A stretch of DNA of 64,000 bases from Candidatus Poribacteria bacterium (GCA_009841255.1 VXMD01000067.1:62001-126000); one strand, 5' to 3'; positions 1-8,640 are shown, counted from the first letter of the stretch. Translations and numbers: made by a program. The notes: generated from the sequence alone by a model not told the origin.

Positions 1-995
1 AAAACTACAGAAACCTACTCATCTTGATATGTTGTCTGTCGTTGTTGAACTTCTCAATGGGCATTAAAGATGGATCCGCTGCGGATAGCGAAAGTCCTCT
101 TCCTGAAGAATTGCCGGTAGAGGGACCGCCTCTCTTCAAAACCATAGAGGGTGCGAAAACCTACATCGTACAGCACCAGAACGAAGATGGCGGCTGGCCC
201 CTAATTCCTGGTGGAGATAGCAATGTGGAGAACACTGCGTTCGCGGTTTGGGCATTGATCGATGCAGGATGGGGCACGGGATCACAGGTTGTTCGAATGG
301 GGGTTCAGTACCTCAGAAATACGCAGTGGGATAATGGGAGTTGGAACAACAACACCGCGCATACCACCTTTGCGCTTGTTGCCTTAGCAGCGGCAGAGAC
401 CGATCCCGAAGTCCGTTTTAATGGGCTGCGCTGGTTAAAGAAAGCGCAGAATCGTAGCGGTGCGTGGGGAAAAAAAGAACGGAACCCTGACAACGTTCTT
501 TACACTGCCGCTGTATTAGCTGGTCTCAGGAAACTCGGCTTCAAACAAAACTTTGAACCGATCTCTAAAGGGGCAGATTGGCTGGCTGAAGGTATCAATT
601 TTGATGGGGGCTGGGCGTTAGAACGTGGGGGTAAGTCTGACGTTTTCATAACGTCTTGGGTGGTCCAAGCCTTGGAAACCGTTTACGATATTGATGTCCA
701 AATTGCCTGGCTAAAACAGTTCCAGAATGATGATGGTGGATTCGGGCGGTATAAGGGCAGTCGAAGCGATCCAGAAATCACGGCGATTGCAATTATGGCA
801 CTCGCCGCTGGGAATGATCCGCTCAACACCCGTCGGATTGCTATCAACTATTTAACAGATGTGCGACAGGAAGATGGCAGCTTCGTCAGCAACACACCGA
901 TTGAACTGTCGGAACCGACTGCCAATTTACAGTCAACCTGTTTCGTTCTTATCGCTATCCATGCCAAGACGGCAGATGAACTCAATTTACAATGA
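1..995 (+). CDS. Secreted squalene-cyclase/prenyltransferase-repeat protein, 5' end outside window
   Basis: The frame is open from base 3 with no upstream stop. It reads NYRNLLILICCLSLL before the first start-like codon (TTG at 24), so the real start probably lies a codon or two left of the window and this copy is 5'-partial. The first ~25 residues look like a signal peptide. The rest contains six QW-type repeats (NEDGGWPL, WDNGSWNN, NRSGAWGK, NFDGGWAL, NDDGGFGR, QEDGSFVS), the building unit of the alpha/alpha toroid of squalene-hopene cyclases and prenyltransferase beta subunits. No DxDD acid motif of class II terpene cyclases is visible, and at ~330 residues it is about half a hopene cyclase. 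An exported repeat protein of unknown role is therefore likelier than a cyclase. It ends 35 bp before the convergent VWA gene. Confidence 0.75.
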   Translation, partial: NYRNLLILICCLSLLNFSMGIKDGSAADSESPLPEELPVEGPPLFKTIEGAKTYIVQHQNEDGGWPLIPGGDSNVENTAFAVWALIDAGWGTGSQVVRMGVQYLRNTQWDNGSWNNNTAHTTFALVALAAAETDPEVRFNGLRWLKKAQNRSGAWGKKERNPDNVLYTAAVLAGLRKLGFKQNFEPISKGADWLAEGINFDGGWALERGGKSDVFITSWVVQALETVYDIDVQIAWLKQFQNDDGGFGRYKGSRSDPEITAIAIMALAAGNDPLNTRRIAINYLTDVRQEDGSFVSNTPIELSEPTANLQSTCFVLIAIHAKTADELNLQ

Positions 996-1029
996 CAGAT
1001 AAATTACTAACGATGGAGAAACGGCGCAT

Positions 1030-2448
1030 CTATCTCCGCTCGTCGGCGATGGTAGACCCGGGCATGATGTAATGTTCGCCTTTGGTTGACTGAGCGACTT
1101 GACGTTGGAAGTTGTCGCCGATAGAACTACTTCGCATAGAGGTAACCCCACCGATGACGTAAACCTGCGCAAGCGCACCGCGACACACTGAAATCGCTCT
1201 GCCGGCGGTATACCCTTTTTCCGATCGTTTGCTCGTTGATTCATCTGTGACGATGATGAGGACGAGATTGCGCCCCTCTTCGGTCCGGAGTTTTGGTACG
1301 CCTTCAATGACGGCATCCAATAGGTGCTCATCACCGATTTTTGGGAGGCGAAATAGCGATTTCACCTGCTCTGGTTCCAATGGGGGTTTGGTTACAACAA
1401 TAGTACTTTCGCCGCCACCGACTGCCGCCCAAAACCGGATAATTCCAAATCGATAGTCCAGTCCCGTCGCCTTGAACACGGAGACCATGAGATCCAAACC
1501 ATCGCACGCGGCATCTGTTTTGGGTTCCATACTCAGACTGTAATCAAAGACGAACACAATATCTACTTTGCCAGGGTGACTCTGAACTAAGTTTTCCGCA
1601 ATACGCTTAAATATTCCGTCCACCCGGAGCAGTGCCTTATCGGCAATTGTCGCACCGCTCCGAATGCGCTGTCCATCCATCTTTCGCTGGTTCGAATCAA
1701 TTGGGTACCACATACCATTCGTTTCATCCGTAAGTTCCGCCTGAACCTTTTCGCTAATACCGATAAAGTTGAGTTGTACGTCGTTTTTTCGACAAAGGTC
1801 AATAATCTGTTCGCTAATTTTATTTTTCGCCTTTGTCTCTTTCCATGCAGTACGCATCCGCGAGTTGGTTACGACGACGAACTGCGTTATAATCCCTTCT
1901 CGGAATTCCAACTCATTCAAGCCTTTTACGATAGCGTCGAGTCCATATCCAGATTCAATGTTGTTTCCGGATTCGACGCGCATAGCTCGGAAAGCATTTT
2001 CAATATTGAGATAGTCAAATGTCCATTGATGGAAATTGACGCGGGGTTCCTCGTATACCGAATGAAAGCTCACCAAGGCAAATCTGTAGTCCATCGTTTT
2101 CGCCTCTATACCGGTGAGCATGTCAATGAACTTTTTTTCAAGGGCGGCGAGATGCCCTAACATTTGTCTGCTACCATCAATGACGAAAACGACATCCACT
2201 TTTGGATTTTGAGTGTATTGTGTTGCGCGTTTTGCGATGTCCTTAAGGCTTGCACCTATATCCGCTTTCAGGGTCTTGGTGTCCTCCTTCTTCGCTTTCG
2301 GATCTACCATGATCCTGTGTTTCCGTCGAGGCGGACGCACTTGTGCCGATGTTTGCAATGTGCATACCAACAAACCCACTACAAGCAAGCAGCATATCCA
2401 GCCTTTTTGGTGCCACTTGTCAACTAAACCTTGCTTAACAAAAGTCAT
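1030..2448 (-). CDS. Secreted protein with two von Willebrand factor A domains
   Basis: A 472-residue protein. Residues ~14-36 form a signal peptide or membrane anchor after a Lys-rich start. Two VWA domains follow. The first (about 84-250) starts VDVVFVIDGSRQM, where the metal site reads DGSRQ instead of DxSxS. The second (about 295-460) starts VDIVFVFDYSLSM with a full DxSxS. VWA domains bind protein partners through a divalent metal, so the intact second site suggests a metal-dependent adhesion or assembly role in the periplasm or on the surface. It is the last gene of the minus-strand operon: the start is 11 bp from the stop of the haem/barrel gene and is preceded by GGAGATCCT. The partner is unknown. 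Confidence 0.75.
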   Translation of the reverse strand: MTFVKQGLVDKWHQKGWICCLLVVGLLVCTLQTSAQVRPPRRKHRIMVDPKAKKEDTKTLKADIGASLKDIAKRATQYTQNPKVDVVFVIDGSRQMLGHLAALEKKFIDMLTGIEAKTMDYRFALVSFHSVYEEPRVNFHQWTFDYLNIENAFRAMRVESGNNIESGYGLDAIVKGLNELEFREGIITQFVVVTNSRMRTAWKETKAKNKISEQIIDLCRKNDVQLNFIGISEKVQAELTDETNGMWYPIDSNQRKMDGQRIRSGATIADKALLRVDGIFKRIAENLVQSHPGKVDIVFVFDYSLSMEPKTDAACDGLDLMVSVFKATGLDYRFGIIRFWAAVGGGESTIVVTKPPLEPEQVKSLFRLPKIGDEHLLDAVIEGVPKLRTEEGRNLVLIIVTDESTSKRSEKGYTAGRAISVCRGALAQVYVIGGVTSMRSSSIGDNFQRQVAQSTKGEHYIMPGSTIADERR

Positions 2449-2459
2449 AGGATCTCCGA

Positions 2460-3989
2460 TTAAAATTCAAATAGAAGCTGCGGCACAATTGTCGCACTGC
2501 GTCCGGTTTTTTCGATGTTGTTCATTTGGTAAACAATTCGTGCCAATGCGCCTTCTGTAAAATGCCACGTCAAAGCTCCACCGAGCGTTGTCCAAGTTTG
2601 GGCACTCTCTGTCCGGTTGAAGTTGAATGTTCCATACCTCTTGGTGTCTGGATTCCATACATCATATTTTAACCGAACATCCACGGTTTCTGTCAAGGGA
2701 ATTTCTGCGTGTAGATAATAACCTTCCACCGTCCTCGTGCGATTGCTTGACGTTATCGGTGTTTCAGCGTATTTTGAGAGATGCGTGTCTATTCCGCGTA
2801 CCCATTCAGCGGCGAGATCAAATCGCCAAATCTTGAAACTCGTTGCGAGCCCAACTCTGCGTTTGTAGAATAAGGCGGACGGATCCACATCACCGTTATT
2901 CGGATTGAAAGGATAACTATTGCCATCGAAGTAGGAACCCCCAAGCCAGATCCGCTTACCTAAGAGCGATAGCGTTCCGTTGACATGTAGAAATACAGGT
3001 GGACTGTTGTTTTGGATGGGTTTCAAAACGCCGCCACCACTGCCATGTGGACCAATTCGGATACCAGACTCTACCGTGCCATCAGTAATCGTGCGTAGCG
3101 AATCTGGTCCATCTGCGAGTGATAAAACGTAAGCAACGGGTCCAACGTATCCATTCAACTGTAATCCGCGATCAGAAATAAAACCGATATTTTTTCGGAC
3201 CAAATTATACAACGGATTTGCGGCGGCATCCGACTTTGTATCAATGCCGAAAGCGTGTCGAAAGCGTCCCACTTTCAAAGACGCGCCCTTCGGTAAAACC
3301 GGAAGTCCTGTGAGAATGGCGTAGACAAATCCATGGTCATCTGCGACTTGTGTGCCAAGAGGAGAGGTTGTCAGGAGTTGCTCCCCTAATATACCGACAT
3401 GGTCGCCTATATTTGTTGTCACGACGAACTCTGCAACGTGGATGAGTGTTGTACCGGTCCCCCAATTGTTTCCATCAGGCAGTAAATCGTTCCCGCGAGT
3501 GATTCGCCGAATATCCAATGCCCCACCAAAGATGAGATTACCGAAGGCGTCGTCAAGAAATCCAGAAGTATCTGTTTCTTGTGGCTCATCCGGCTCGTCG
3601 AAACTAAATATACTGTCATCGCCTTCCATGAGCGGATCATCTGTTTCGGCGGTTTTTTCTAAAGACTCGACATTTTCAGGTGTACTCGCTGGGTCACCAG
3701 GATAGGACCGGGCAATAATCTCAGCGATGTTGCTAAATCCATCTTTATCGGAATCTTCCTCCGCGATTCGGATGAACGTTGATGGATTCATCCCATTATG
3801 TAAAAATGCTCTGCCGTAAGGATTCGGTGCATCGCCGCCTTTCTTTGATGCATGGCAGACATTACATCCACTCGCCCATCTATATTCGCCACGGAACATC
3901 TTGTAAAAGGCAGGTAGTGCGAACGCGGAATTCTCAGCGATTAAGGCACAGAAAAGGGTTGCCAAGCAGAAAAGTAAAATTTTGCGCAT
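2460..3989 (-). CDS. c-type haem motif fused to an outer-membrane beta-barrel
   Basis: A 509-residue exported protein. A signal peptide (1-24) is followed by CNVCH (C42, C45, H46), the covalent haem-attachment motif. Next come NPYGRAF and a calcium-type loop DSDKDGFSN (79-87) of the thrombospondin-3 kind. An acidic linker (~105-145) leads into a long region of alternating residues, which ends in PQLLFEF as expected of an outer-membrane barrel. The parts suggest a porin-like barrel with a periplasmic electron-transfer or metal-binding head. Only one CxxCH is present and no distal Met ligand is obvious, so haem binding is inferred. It lies between the FMN-binding-like gene and the VWA gene, with AGAAGGA in front of the ATG. 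Confidence 0.7.
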   Translation of the reverse strand: MRKILLFCLATLFCALIAENSAFALPAFYKMFRGEYRWASGCNVCHASKKGGDAPNPYGRAFLHNGMNPSTFIRIAEEDSDKDGFSNIAEIIARSYPGDPASTPENVESLEKTAETDDPLMEGDDSIFSFDEPDEPQETDTSGFLDDAFGNLIFGGALDIRRITRGNDLLPDGNNWGTGTTLIHVAEFVVTTNIGDHVGILGEQLLTTSPLGTQVADDHGFVYAILTGLPVLPKGASLKVGRFRHAFGIDTKSDAAANPLYNLVRKNIGFISDRGLQLNGYVGPVAYVLSLADGPDSLRTITDGTVESGIRIGPHGSGGGVLKPIQNNSPPVFLHVNGTLSLLGKRIWLGGSYFDGNSYPFNPNNGDVDPSALFYKRRVGLATSFKIWRFDLAAEWVRGIDTHLSKYAETPITSSNRTRTVEGYYLHAEIPLTETVDVRLKYDVWNPDTKRYGTFNFNRTESAQTWTTLGGALTWHFTEGALARIVYQMNNIEKTGRSATIVPQLLFEF

Positions 3990-4046
3990 GATAGATTCCT
4001 TCTAAAAACGGATATAGGACGGAACCGCCGAATAAACCACCCGCCG

Positions 4047-5024
4047 TTAATATGTATCCAAGTCAATCTCTTCCTCGCTAAACCGGAGGTGTGCCTGGTC
4101 GACTAAAGTAACAATGGCATCCCACTGCTCACGCGTTTCGTCAGAGATACCTTCTTTCTCAAGTGATTCAGCAAATTTAAGGAGATTTTCGCTAAATGTG
4201 TCTTGCAAGTAGATATACTCGTCGGTCTGATCTGCGTTTTTGGGTGGCTCGAAATTGGAGATCTCCTTCGCATATTTAGCAAGGCGTTTCGCCGCCGCAA
4301 TGGCTTTCTCCTCGCTCTCTTTTTCATCAAAATAGTCAACGACGACAAAATAGTCATCTATCATCATCGCCATGAGCGTTTTCAAGTCTTCTGCTTCGGG
4401 TATCTCTTCCTCTGGTGCCTCAGGTATGGGCACTTTTGCAACATCAGGTTTCTGTTTCTGTTTCAGGAAGAGCGTATAACTCATTACTAACGTTTTTTTC
4501 GGGATCAGAGCAACGGCGTTTGAAGCAGCTTCATGCCCGTCAGCAGCCGCAATATCTTCTCCAACTTTGAAAGCGTTGTCTATGCTCATACCAATGAATT
4601 GCTTGAGAAATTCATCTCCGGCAATTGCGTCGGATTCTTTGTGTTCATAGACTGCCACTTTTACAACTTTTCCCTTCATGTCAAGTCCGACTGCTCCCTC
4701 AATAACACCCAGCGGTCCCTTGGTATCAGCGAAAAACACCAAACCCATAGGCTTCTTTTTCTCGCTGATTGGAATATAGAAGATCGGTTTCTGGTCTTCC
4801 GACCGAAGTTTAGCCCCGAGTTCCTTTTCAATGGAGGCTATTTTGTCTGGAGTTAGTACAGCATTGCGCTGGACGAATTTCTTCGCTTCCGGGAAGATAT
4901 CGGCTAATTTTTGACCGGGCCACTCGGTTTCATGGGCGTTACCGAGTAGCGGCAGACTTGCTATAAAAAAAACGAGTACCCATAGGATGCCTTTACGAGG
5001 CTGGCAACAGGTTTGGAAAAACAT
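4047..5024 (-). CDS. Exported FMN-binding-domain-like protein (degenerate flavinylation site)
   Basis: A 325-residue protein with a signal peptide (about 1-30, ending LLGNAHE). Residues ~40-190 resemble the FMN-binding domain of RnfG/NqrC/NosR. They contain a strand segment (MGLVFFADTKGPLG), a segment on turnover of a product (VVKVAVYEHKESDA), and then DGHEAASNAVA where the family normally has the SGAT(S/T)xxS(R/A)AV flavin attachment site. The usual modified Thr is therefore not recognisable, and covalent FMN is doubtful. The C-terminal ~110 residues are acidic, helical and unassigned. AGGAG sits at normal spacing before the ATG. Being between a copper-type HxH protein and a haem/barrel protein, it may belong to an extracytoplasmic redox chain; that is inference. 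Confidence 0.6.
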   Translation of the reverse strand: MFFQTCCQPRKGILWVLVFFIASLPLLGNAHETEWPGQKLADIFPEAKKFVQRNAVLTPDKIASIEKELGAKLRSEDQKPIFYIPISEKKKPMGLVFFADTKGPLGVIEGAVGLDMKGKVVKVAVYEHKESDAIAGDEFLKQFIGMSIDNAFKVGEDIAAADGHEAASNAVALIPKKTLVMSYTLFLKQKQKPDVAKVPIPEAPEEEIPEAEDLKTLMAMMIDDYFVVVDYFDEKESEEKAIAAAKRLAKYAKEISNFEPPKNADQTDEYIYLQDTFSENLLKFAESLEKEGISDETREQWDAIVTLVDQAHLRFSEEEIDLDTY

Positions 5025-5053
5025 CTGTAATCTCCTTTTTTAATTTTACCTTT

Positions 5054-6094
5054 TTACTTTTCAACTTCGACCATGAAGCTGGGCCATAGAATTTGATCGG
5101 CATGTTTCAGTTGTCCGAAGATCTGATAAATTCCAGCTTCAGGAAACGTTGTCATCAGCATCACAGTGGGACCAAATTTTTCCGGTGTGATGCCGTAATG
5201 TTGATGATGCCCAGTCATAGCGGACTTTTTCATTTCGTGTCCGGCGTGCGGATCTTTCATCATCTTGCGGGTATCCTCAGTCCCAGGAACTGTCCCGTGC
5301 GTATGCACAATACCATCTAAGCGCGTGCTAACAATAGCGAAATGCATTGGTGCGTCCAGAAATGGAACGAGGTCGGTAAGTGGTTCTCCATTGCGCGAAA
5401 AATGGTAGGTAATGTGTACCATCTCGCTGGCTTTAATCCGTTCTGGTGCCTCTATTTTTGCGTAATATGTAGATGGACCCTTTTTATCGGTTAGAGAAAC
5501 GGCTTTCGTATACCGATCACCGCCTTCGTCAGGATAACCGAAAATGACTTTTTCACGGCGGAAATCTTCTGTCATGTTAGCCAATTTCTTCTCACCCACG
5601 ACATCCACATATACGTATTTCTCGAATTCGGCATCCGCTGTCATCACATCAACAGCGAGAATGTATCTTCCTGCTGCCGGAAATGTGAAGTGAACCGTAT
5701 ACCGTCCCTCTAATTCAGCCATGATGTCGCGAGATTCAAAATCTTCAGGGTGAATATGCCCAATAATCTGTAAATTCTCGCTGACGAGGAGCACATGCAG
5801 AACACGGGCATGATGCACCAAAAGGTCGCTAACGGGTTCATCTTTCGCATCGGTGAGATGGAAGGTCAGTTCTGCAGACCTTCCCGCTTGAACGGTTTGC
5901 GGTTCAGTCTGAAGCACGACCTTGAGAGATGCAGTGCTATGCATTTCATGAGCGTCGTGCGTCTTATGTTCTTGCGTATAACCTATCTGAACAAAAAACA
6001 GCACACCCACCGCTATCGCCATTGTGCAATACAGATAGGCAAACTTCGTCATAGGACGAAAAATCGAAGAAAACGTGAAATTCTGGGATTGCAT
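5054..6094 (-). CDS. Exported His-rich protein with two tandem HxH metal-binding-like domains
   Basis: The start is placed at the ATG at 6094, because GGAGGAACAACA precedes it; the longer frame from TTG 6112 would run through that ribosome site. The 346-residue product has a membrane/signal segment (~18-40) and then HKTHDAHEMH. Two beta-rich domains follow that resemble each other: the first carries LLVSENLQIIGHIHPE, the second AIVSTRLDGIVHTHGT. A His/Met stretch (DPHAGHEMKKSAMTGHHQHY) comes near the end. Paired HxH motifs plus His/Met runs are typical of periplasmic copper or other soft-metal proteins, but no family member is recognised with certainty. It starts 18 bp downstream of the barrel gene's stop and is surely co-transcribed with it. 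Confidence 0.65.
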   Translation of the reverse strand: MQSQNFTFSSIFRPMTKFAYLYCTMAIAVGVLFFVQIGYTQEHKTHDAHEMHSTASLKVVLQTEPQTVQAGRSAELTFHLTDAKDEPVSDLLVHHARVLHVLLVSENLQIIGHIHPEDFESRDIMAELEGRYTVHFTFPAAGRYILAVDVMTADAEFEKYVYVDVVGEKKLANMTEDFRREKVIFGYPDEGGDRYTKAVSLTDKKGPSTYYAKIEAPERIKASEMVHITYHFSRNGEPLTDLVPFLDAPMHFAIVSTRLDGIVHTHGTVPGTEDTRKMMKDPHAGHEMKKSAMTGHHQHYGITPEKFGPTVMLMTTFPEAGIYQIFGQLKHADQILWPSFMVEVEK

Positions 6095-6112
6095 TGTTGT
6101 TCCTCCGTGCAA

Positions 6113-7165
6113 TCAAAATGAATAGGTCGTTGCCAAAGAGATCAAATTGCCAAATTCGATTGTGTCGCCCCCATCGTAAAGGGTCTCTTGCGTCAGCGGA
6201 AACATGACATTGGCAGACACAGCGATATCGCTTAGCGTTACCACGGACATACCCAGTGCTGCCATGCTATAACGCAGCCCTGTGTTGATGTCGCGTTCTC
6301 CATTCCAAGAGGCAGGGGATTGATAAAATCCAAGATAGTTTCCGTTAAATGCAAGCCAATCGAAGAAGCGATATGTAAAGCCGGCCGTGTAAGTTAACTC
6401 TACCGATCCTCGATACGTCTTGCTGTTTTGATAGAATGGAAACGTTCCACGTGTAGAAGCCGTAAGCGTCATACCCCGGTAGAGGGGTAGGTTGTATTGC
6501 AAATTGGCAGTCGGGTTAAAGGTACCCGTACCGAACTGGATATGGAGATGTTCAATGCCTGCATCTCCAAGTATCCAAGGATTTTCCTCGGTCTTGCCCG
6601 TCGGAATTGTTGAACCTAAACGAGCCAACAGTAGATCATCATTCTTAAAGAATCCACGAACCTTATAGCCCAAGAACAGATCCACATCCGTAAGCCCGGT
6701 GTAGGTTTCATTTCGGTGATGGATATCCCGACTCCGCAAGATAGCTTGCTCGTCTTCAGGACTTACGGGATCAATCCACTCAATACTTGCGTCTTGATTT
6801 TTAACTGCATACGGAACGTTTGCCTGCAGTGTCCACTGATCGCTCAGCAAGTATTGTAATCCAACATCAATTCGGTAAGTGCTCAACGCCACATGGTGTC
6901 TATGTAAAGGCGCATCGATAACCTTGCCTGTTGGTGAAAGTCCTCTTGCTTCAAGATGTCCACCTTGTGCATCAGGAGACATCAACATATTGACATTTAC
7001 TCTGAACTGATCTATCTCTTGTGAAGCCAAACTGACTTCATTCATCAAACCGCTGGGCGGTAAGACGGGATTGCTTCAAGCGGGACAACTTTCTTGTGCG
7101 AATCCGAGAGAGATAAAAACCCAATTGAACAACATCGCGTATAAAAACAGACGTATTTTCATCAT
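6113..7165 (-). CDS. Outer-membrane beta-barrel with in-frame TGA at codon 30 (candidate selenoprotein)
   Basis: Reading from ATG 7165 gives a clean signal peptide (MMKIRLFLYAMLFNWV through GFA), then QESCPA, then TGA at 7078-7076. The same frame continues as SNPVLPPSGLMNEVSLAS without shift for 320 codons to a TGA stop at 6113-6115. The downstream part alone (from TTG 7048) would lack any export signal, although it is plainly a beta-barrel: paired amphipathic strands, GYKVRGFF, RLGSTIPTGKTEENP, and a terminal TTYSF. The TGA sits where Cys-x-x-Cys would be expected, giving Cys-Pro-Ala-X. Two hairpins follow: ACCGC-CCA-GCGGT (7061-7049, loop 19 nt after the TGA) and UGAAGUCA-GUU-UGGCUUCA (7040-7022, loop 43 nt after). 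Alternatives are a nonsense mutation or a base error. TGA is an ordinary stop elsewhere in the window, so global recoding is excluded. Confidence 0.6.
7022..7061 (-). promoter_or_regulatory. Two hairpins downstream of the in-frame TGA (possible SECIS region)
   Basis: Both hairpins lie in coding sequence. The proximal one has 5 GC-rich pairs and a CCA loop at 20-22 nt after the TGA. That is within the 16-37 nt distance usual for bacterial SECIS elements, but its loop lacks the usual G in the first two positions. The distal one has 8 pairs (one G-U) and a GUU loop, so the G is present, but the loop begins 44 nt after the TGA. Neither is a perfect match. Confidence 0.3.
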
Positions 7166-7191
7166 TGTAATTTTTCTCATTTGAAAAGTAG

Positions 7192-7225
7192 TGTAGCGTG
7201 GCGAGACACGAAATCTCGCGCTACA
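7192..7225. repeat. Intergenic hairpin between the Cys-rich gene and the barrel gene
   Basis: TGTAGC, a GTG bulge and GCGAGA pair with TCTCGC and GCTACA across the loop CACGAAA, giving 12 base pairs. There is no T-run, so it is not a standard terminator. It may be an mRNA-processing or stabilising hairpin within the operon, or a copy of a dispersed palindromic element. Confidence 0.6.
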
Positions 7226-7344
7226 GGTCTATTAAGAGTTTTCCCTGCAAACCTTCATGAAAAGAAAGCACGGAAAAACACTATAAAAAAAGTAATGGGA
7301 TCAAGGAATAGGTGAGTGCGTGAAGAATTCCTGGTGGAACTCAC

Positions 7345-7785
7345 TTAGCACTGGATAAACGGAGGACCTCTATGGGATAGAGGGTGATCGGGGAAAAATG
7401 TGGAGGTTAGGGGTGCAGGGGAATTCTTGAACGATTCCCAAGGTATAACAGGTAAAGTTGCTGAGATAGGAAGAATTGAGACGAGAGACTGCTCCATCGA
7501 CTCACGGGATTCGTGTGTGTTGTATCTGTCGTCTGGAAAAACAAGTTCCAAACCTTTTGAGCAGCACGACTCACCGCTCTCTGATGGAGTTTCCGCTTCA
7601 CCCGCTGTGCTTGTTTTGGAGCTTTGGCAACAGGTTGATCGGGTATCGGTATTTCCACTCAGGACCCTTTGAGATAGGTCGTGGCAGGACTTTTCCTCTA
7701 AAGTTGCACATAGAAACGGACATACCGAATAAACGTACAATAGTCCCACAAGTAGAATGAGAATTTGCTGATGTTTTCGTAACAC
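7345..7785 (-). CDS. Small Cys-rich exported protein, unknown
   Basis: A 146-residue product. Residues ~7-27 are a signal peptide or membrane anchor (LLVGLLYVYSVCPFLCA). The mature part has an isolated Cys and two vicinal pairs (TCCQ, SCCS) in a Ser/Thr/Glu-rich stretch. The C-terminal half is Pro-rich and ends DHPLSHRGPPFIQC. Vicinal Cys pairs in small exported proteins often mean metal binding or disulfide clustering; I recognise no family. It is the first gene after a good minus-strand promoter (7846-7875), and the rest of the operon (HxH protein, haem/barrel) fits a metal theme. The GGAG in front is about 18 nt from the ATG, longer than ideal, so the start is less certain. Confidence 0.55.
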   Translation of the reverse strand: MLRKHQQILILLVGLLYVYSVCPFLCATLEEKSCHDLSQRVLSGNTDTRSTCCQSSKTSTAGEAETPSESGESCCSKGLELVFPDDRYNTHESRESMEQSLVSILPISATLPVIPWESFKNSPAPLTSTFFPDHPLSHRGPPFIQC

Positions 7786-7845
7786 TGCTCAATAGACTCC
7801 GCTATTTCGTCAGAAAGTGAAAATCGAATAACACACTTTAAGGAT

Positions 7846-7875
7846 ATTATACACCAAAATTTAAAAAAGTTGCAA
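7846..7875 (-). promoter_or_regulatory. Promoter for the Cys-rich/barrel operon
   Basis: On the minus strand TTGCAA (7875-7870) is followed, after 18 bp, by a perfect TATAAT (7851-7846). The first gene starts 60 bp downstream. Confidence 0.65.
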
Positions 7876-7902
7876 AAAAAAAAGCAGACAGCCAATTTTT
7901 GA

Positions 7903-8640
7903 GGTTACTATGAAATTATTTGGTGTTATCGTGATATTGGAAGCAAAACCACACAATACTTCAAAAAGAAACACGACACACTATTGGCGTATTCAAAATC
8001 TCAAACTTGGACACACAATGTCCAAAGAGGTGAAATTGCGGAAAGCACACGGAAACGCTATCAAAAGTATTTTGACAGTAATAACCAGATAACATACGCG
8101 GCTTTACAAGAATCCAACCCAGGTGTATTCAAAAAATTAAAAGGGATACCAGAAGATTTAAACGAAGTCTGGTTAGACGTAAAACGTGGGGCACAATTAA
8201 CTGATTGGTGGGTAGATATATCACCTTTAAAATCAGGGTTTAATGAAAGCATTGGCTACCCGACACAAAAACCCGTTGCTCTTTTAGATCGTATTATCAA
8301 AACTTCTTCAAACGAAGGCGAAGTTGTTTTTGATCCTTTTTGTGGATGCGCCACAACCCTTGTTGCAGCAGATAGACTTCAACGTAATTGGAGAGGCATT
8401 GATTTTATCATGTTGTTATCAGATTGGTATTCAGCAAGACAAGAAAAACGGCTTCAGGCTGCCGTAGCCAAAGCCAAAGCGGAAGCCACAGCCAAAGCCA
8501 AGGCGGAAGGTATTGCTGAGGGGCAACAGCAGGTTTATAGAGAAATCGCAGAATGGAATCGTCGGAGACGGGAAGCAGAAGCGCAGGGCGAGCAATTCAC
8601 AGAACCACCCCCCGGGGTGCCACAAAACAATTCTGAATAG
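7903..8640 (+). pseudogene. 5'-truncated DNA methyltransferase remnant with an unrelated charged tail
   Basis: The frame opens directly after a TGA at 7900-7902 and reads GYYEIIWCYRDIG then YFKKKHDTLLAYSKS, the internal EIIWxY...KKHDxILxYxK segment of alpha/beta-class N4/N6 DNA methyltransferases. Downstream are YPTQKPVALLDRII and FDPFCGCATTLVAADRL, the SAM-binding DPFxGxGT motif with Cys in place of the usual Gly. The N-terminal catalytic half (DPPY-type motif) is absent and no start codon suits the conserved start. After NWRGIDF the family match ends and a Lys/Ala/Glu coiled tail (KAKAEATAKAKAEGIAEG, then WNRRRREAEAQGEQF) follows in frame. It is most likely a fragment left by rearrangement; translation from TTG 7984 is possible but functional methylation is unlikely. 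Confidence 0.7.

Noticed and set aside
6113-7165. Genome-wide reassignment of TGA as an explanation for the in-frame TGA
   Set aside because: TGA clearly ends several other genes (for example at 995, 15666 and the barrel gene itself).
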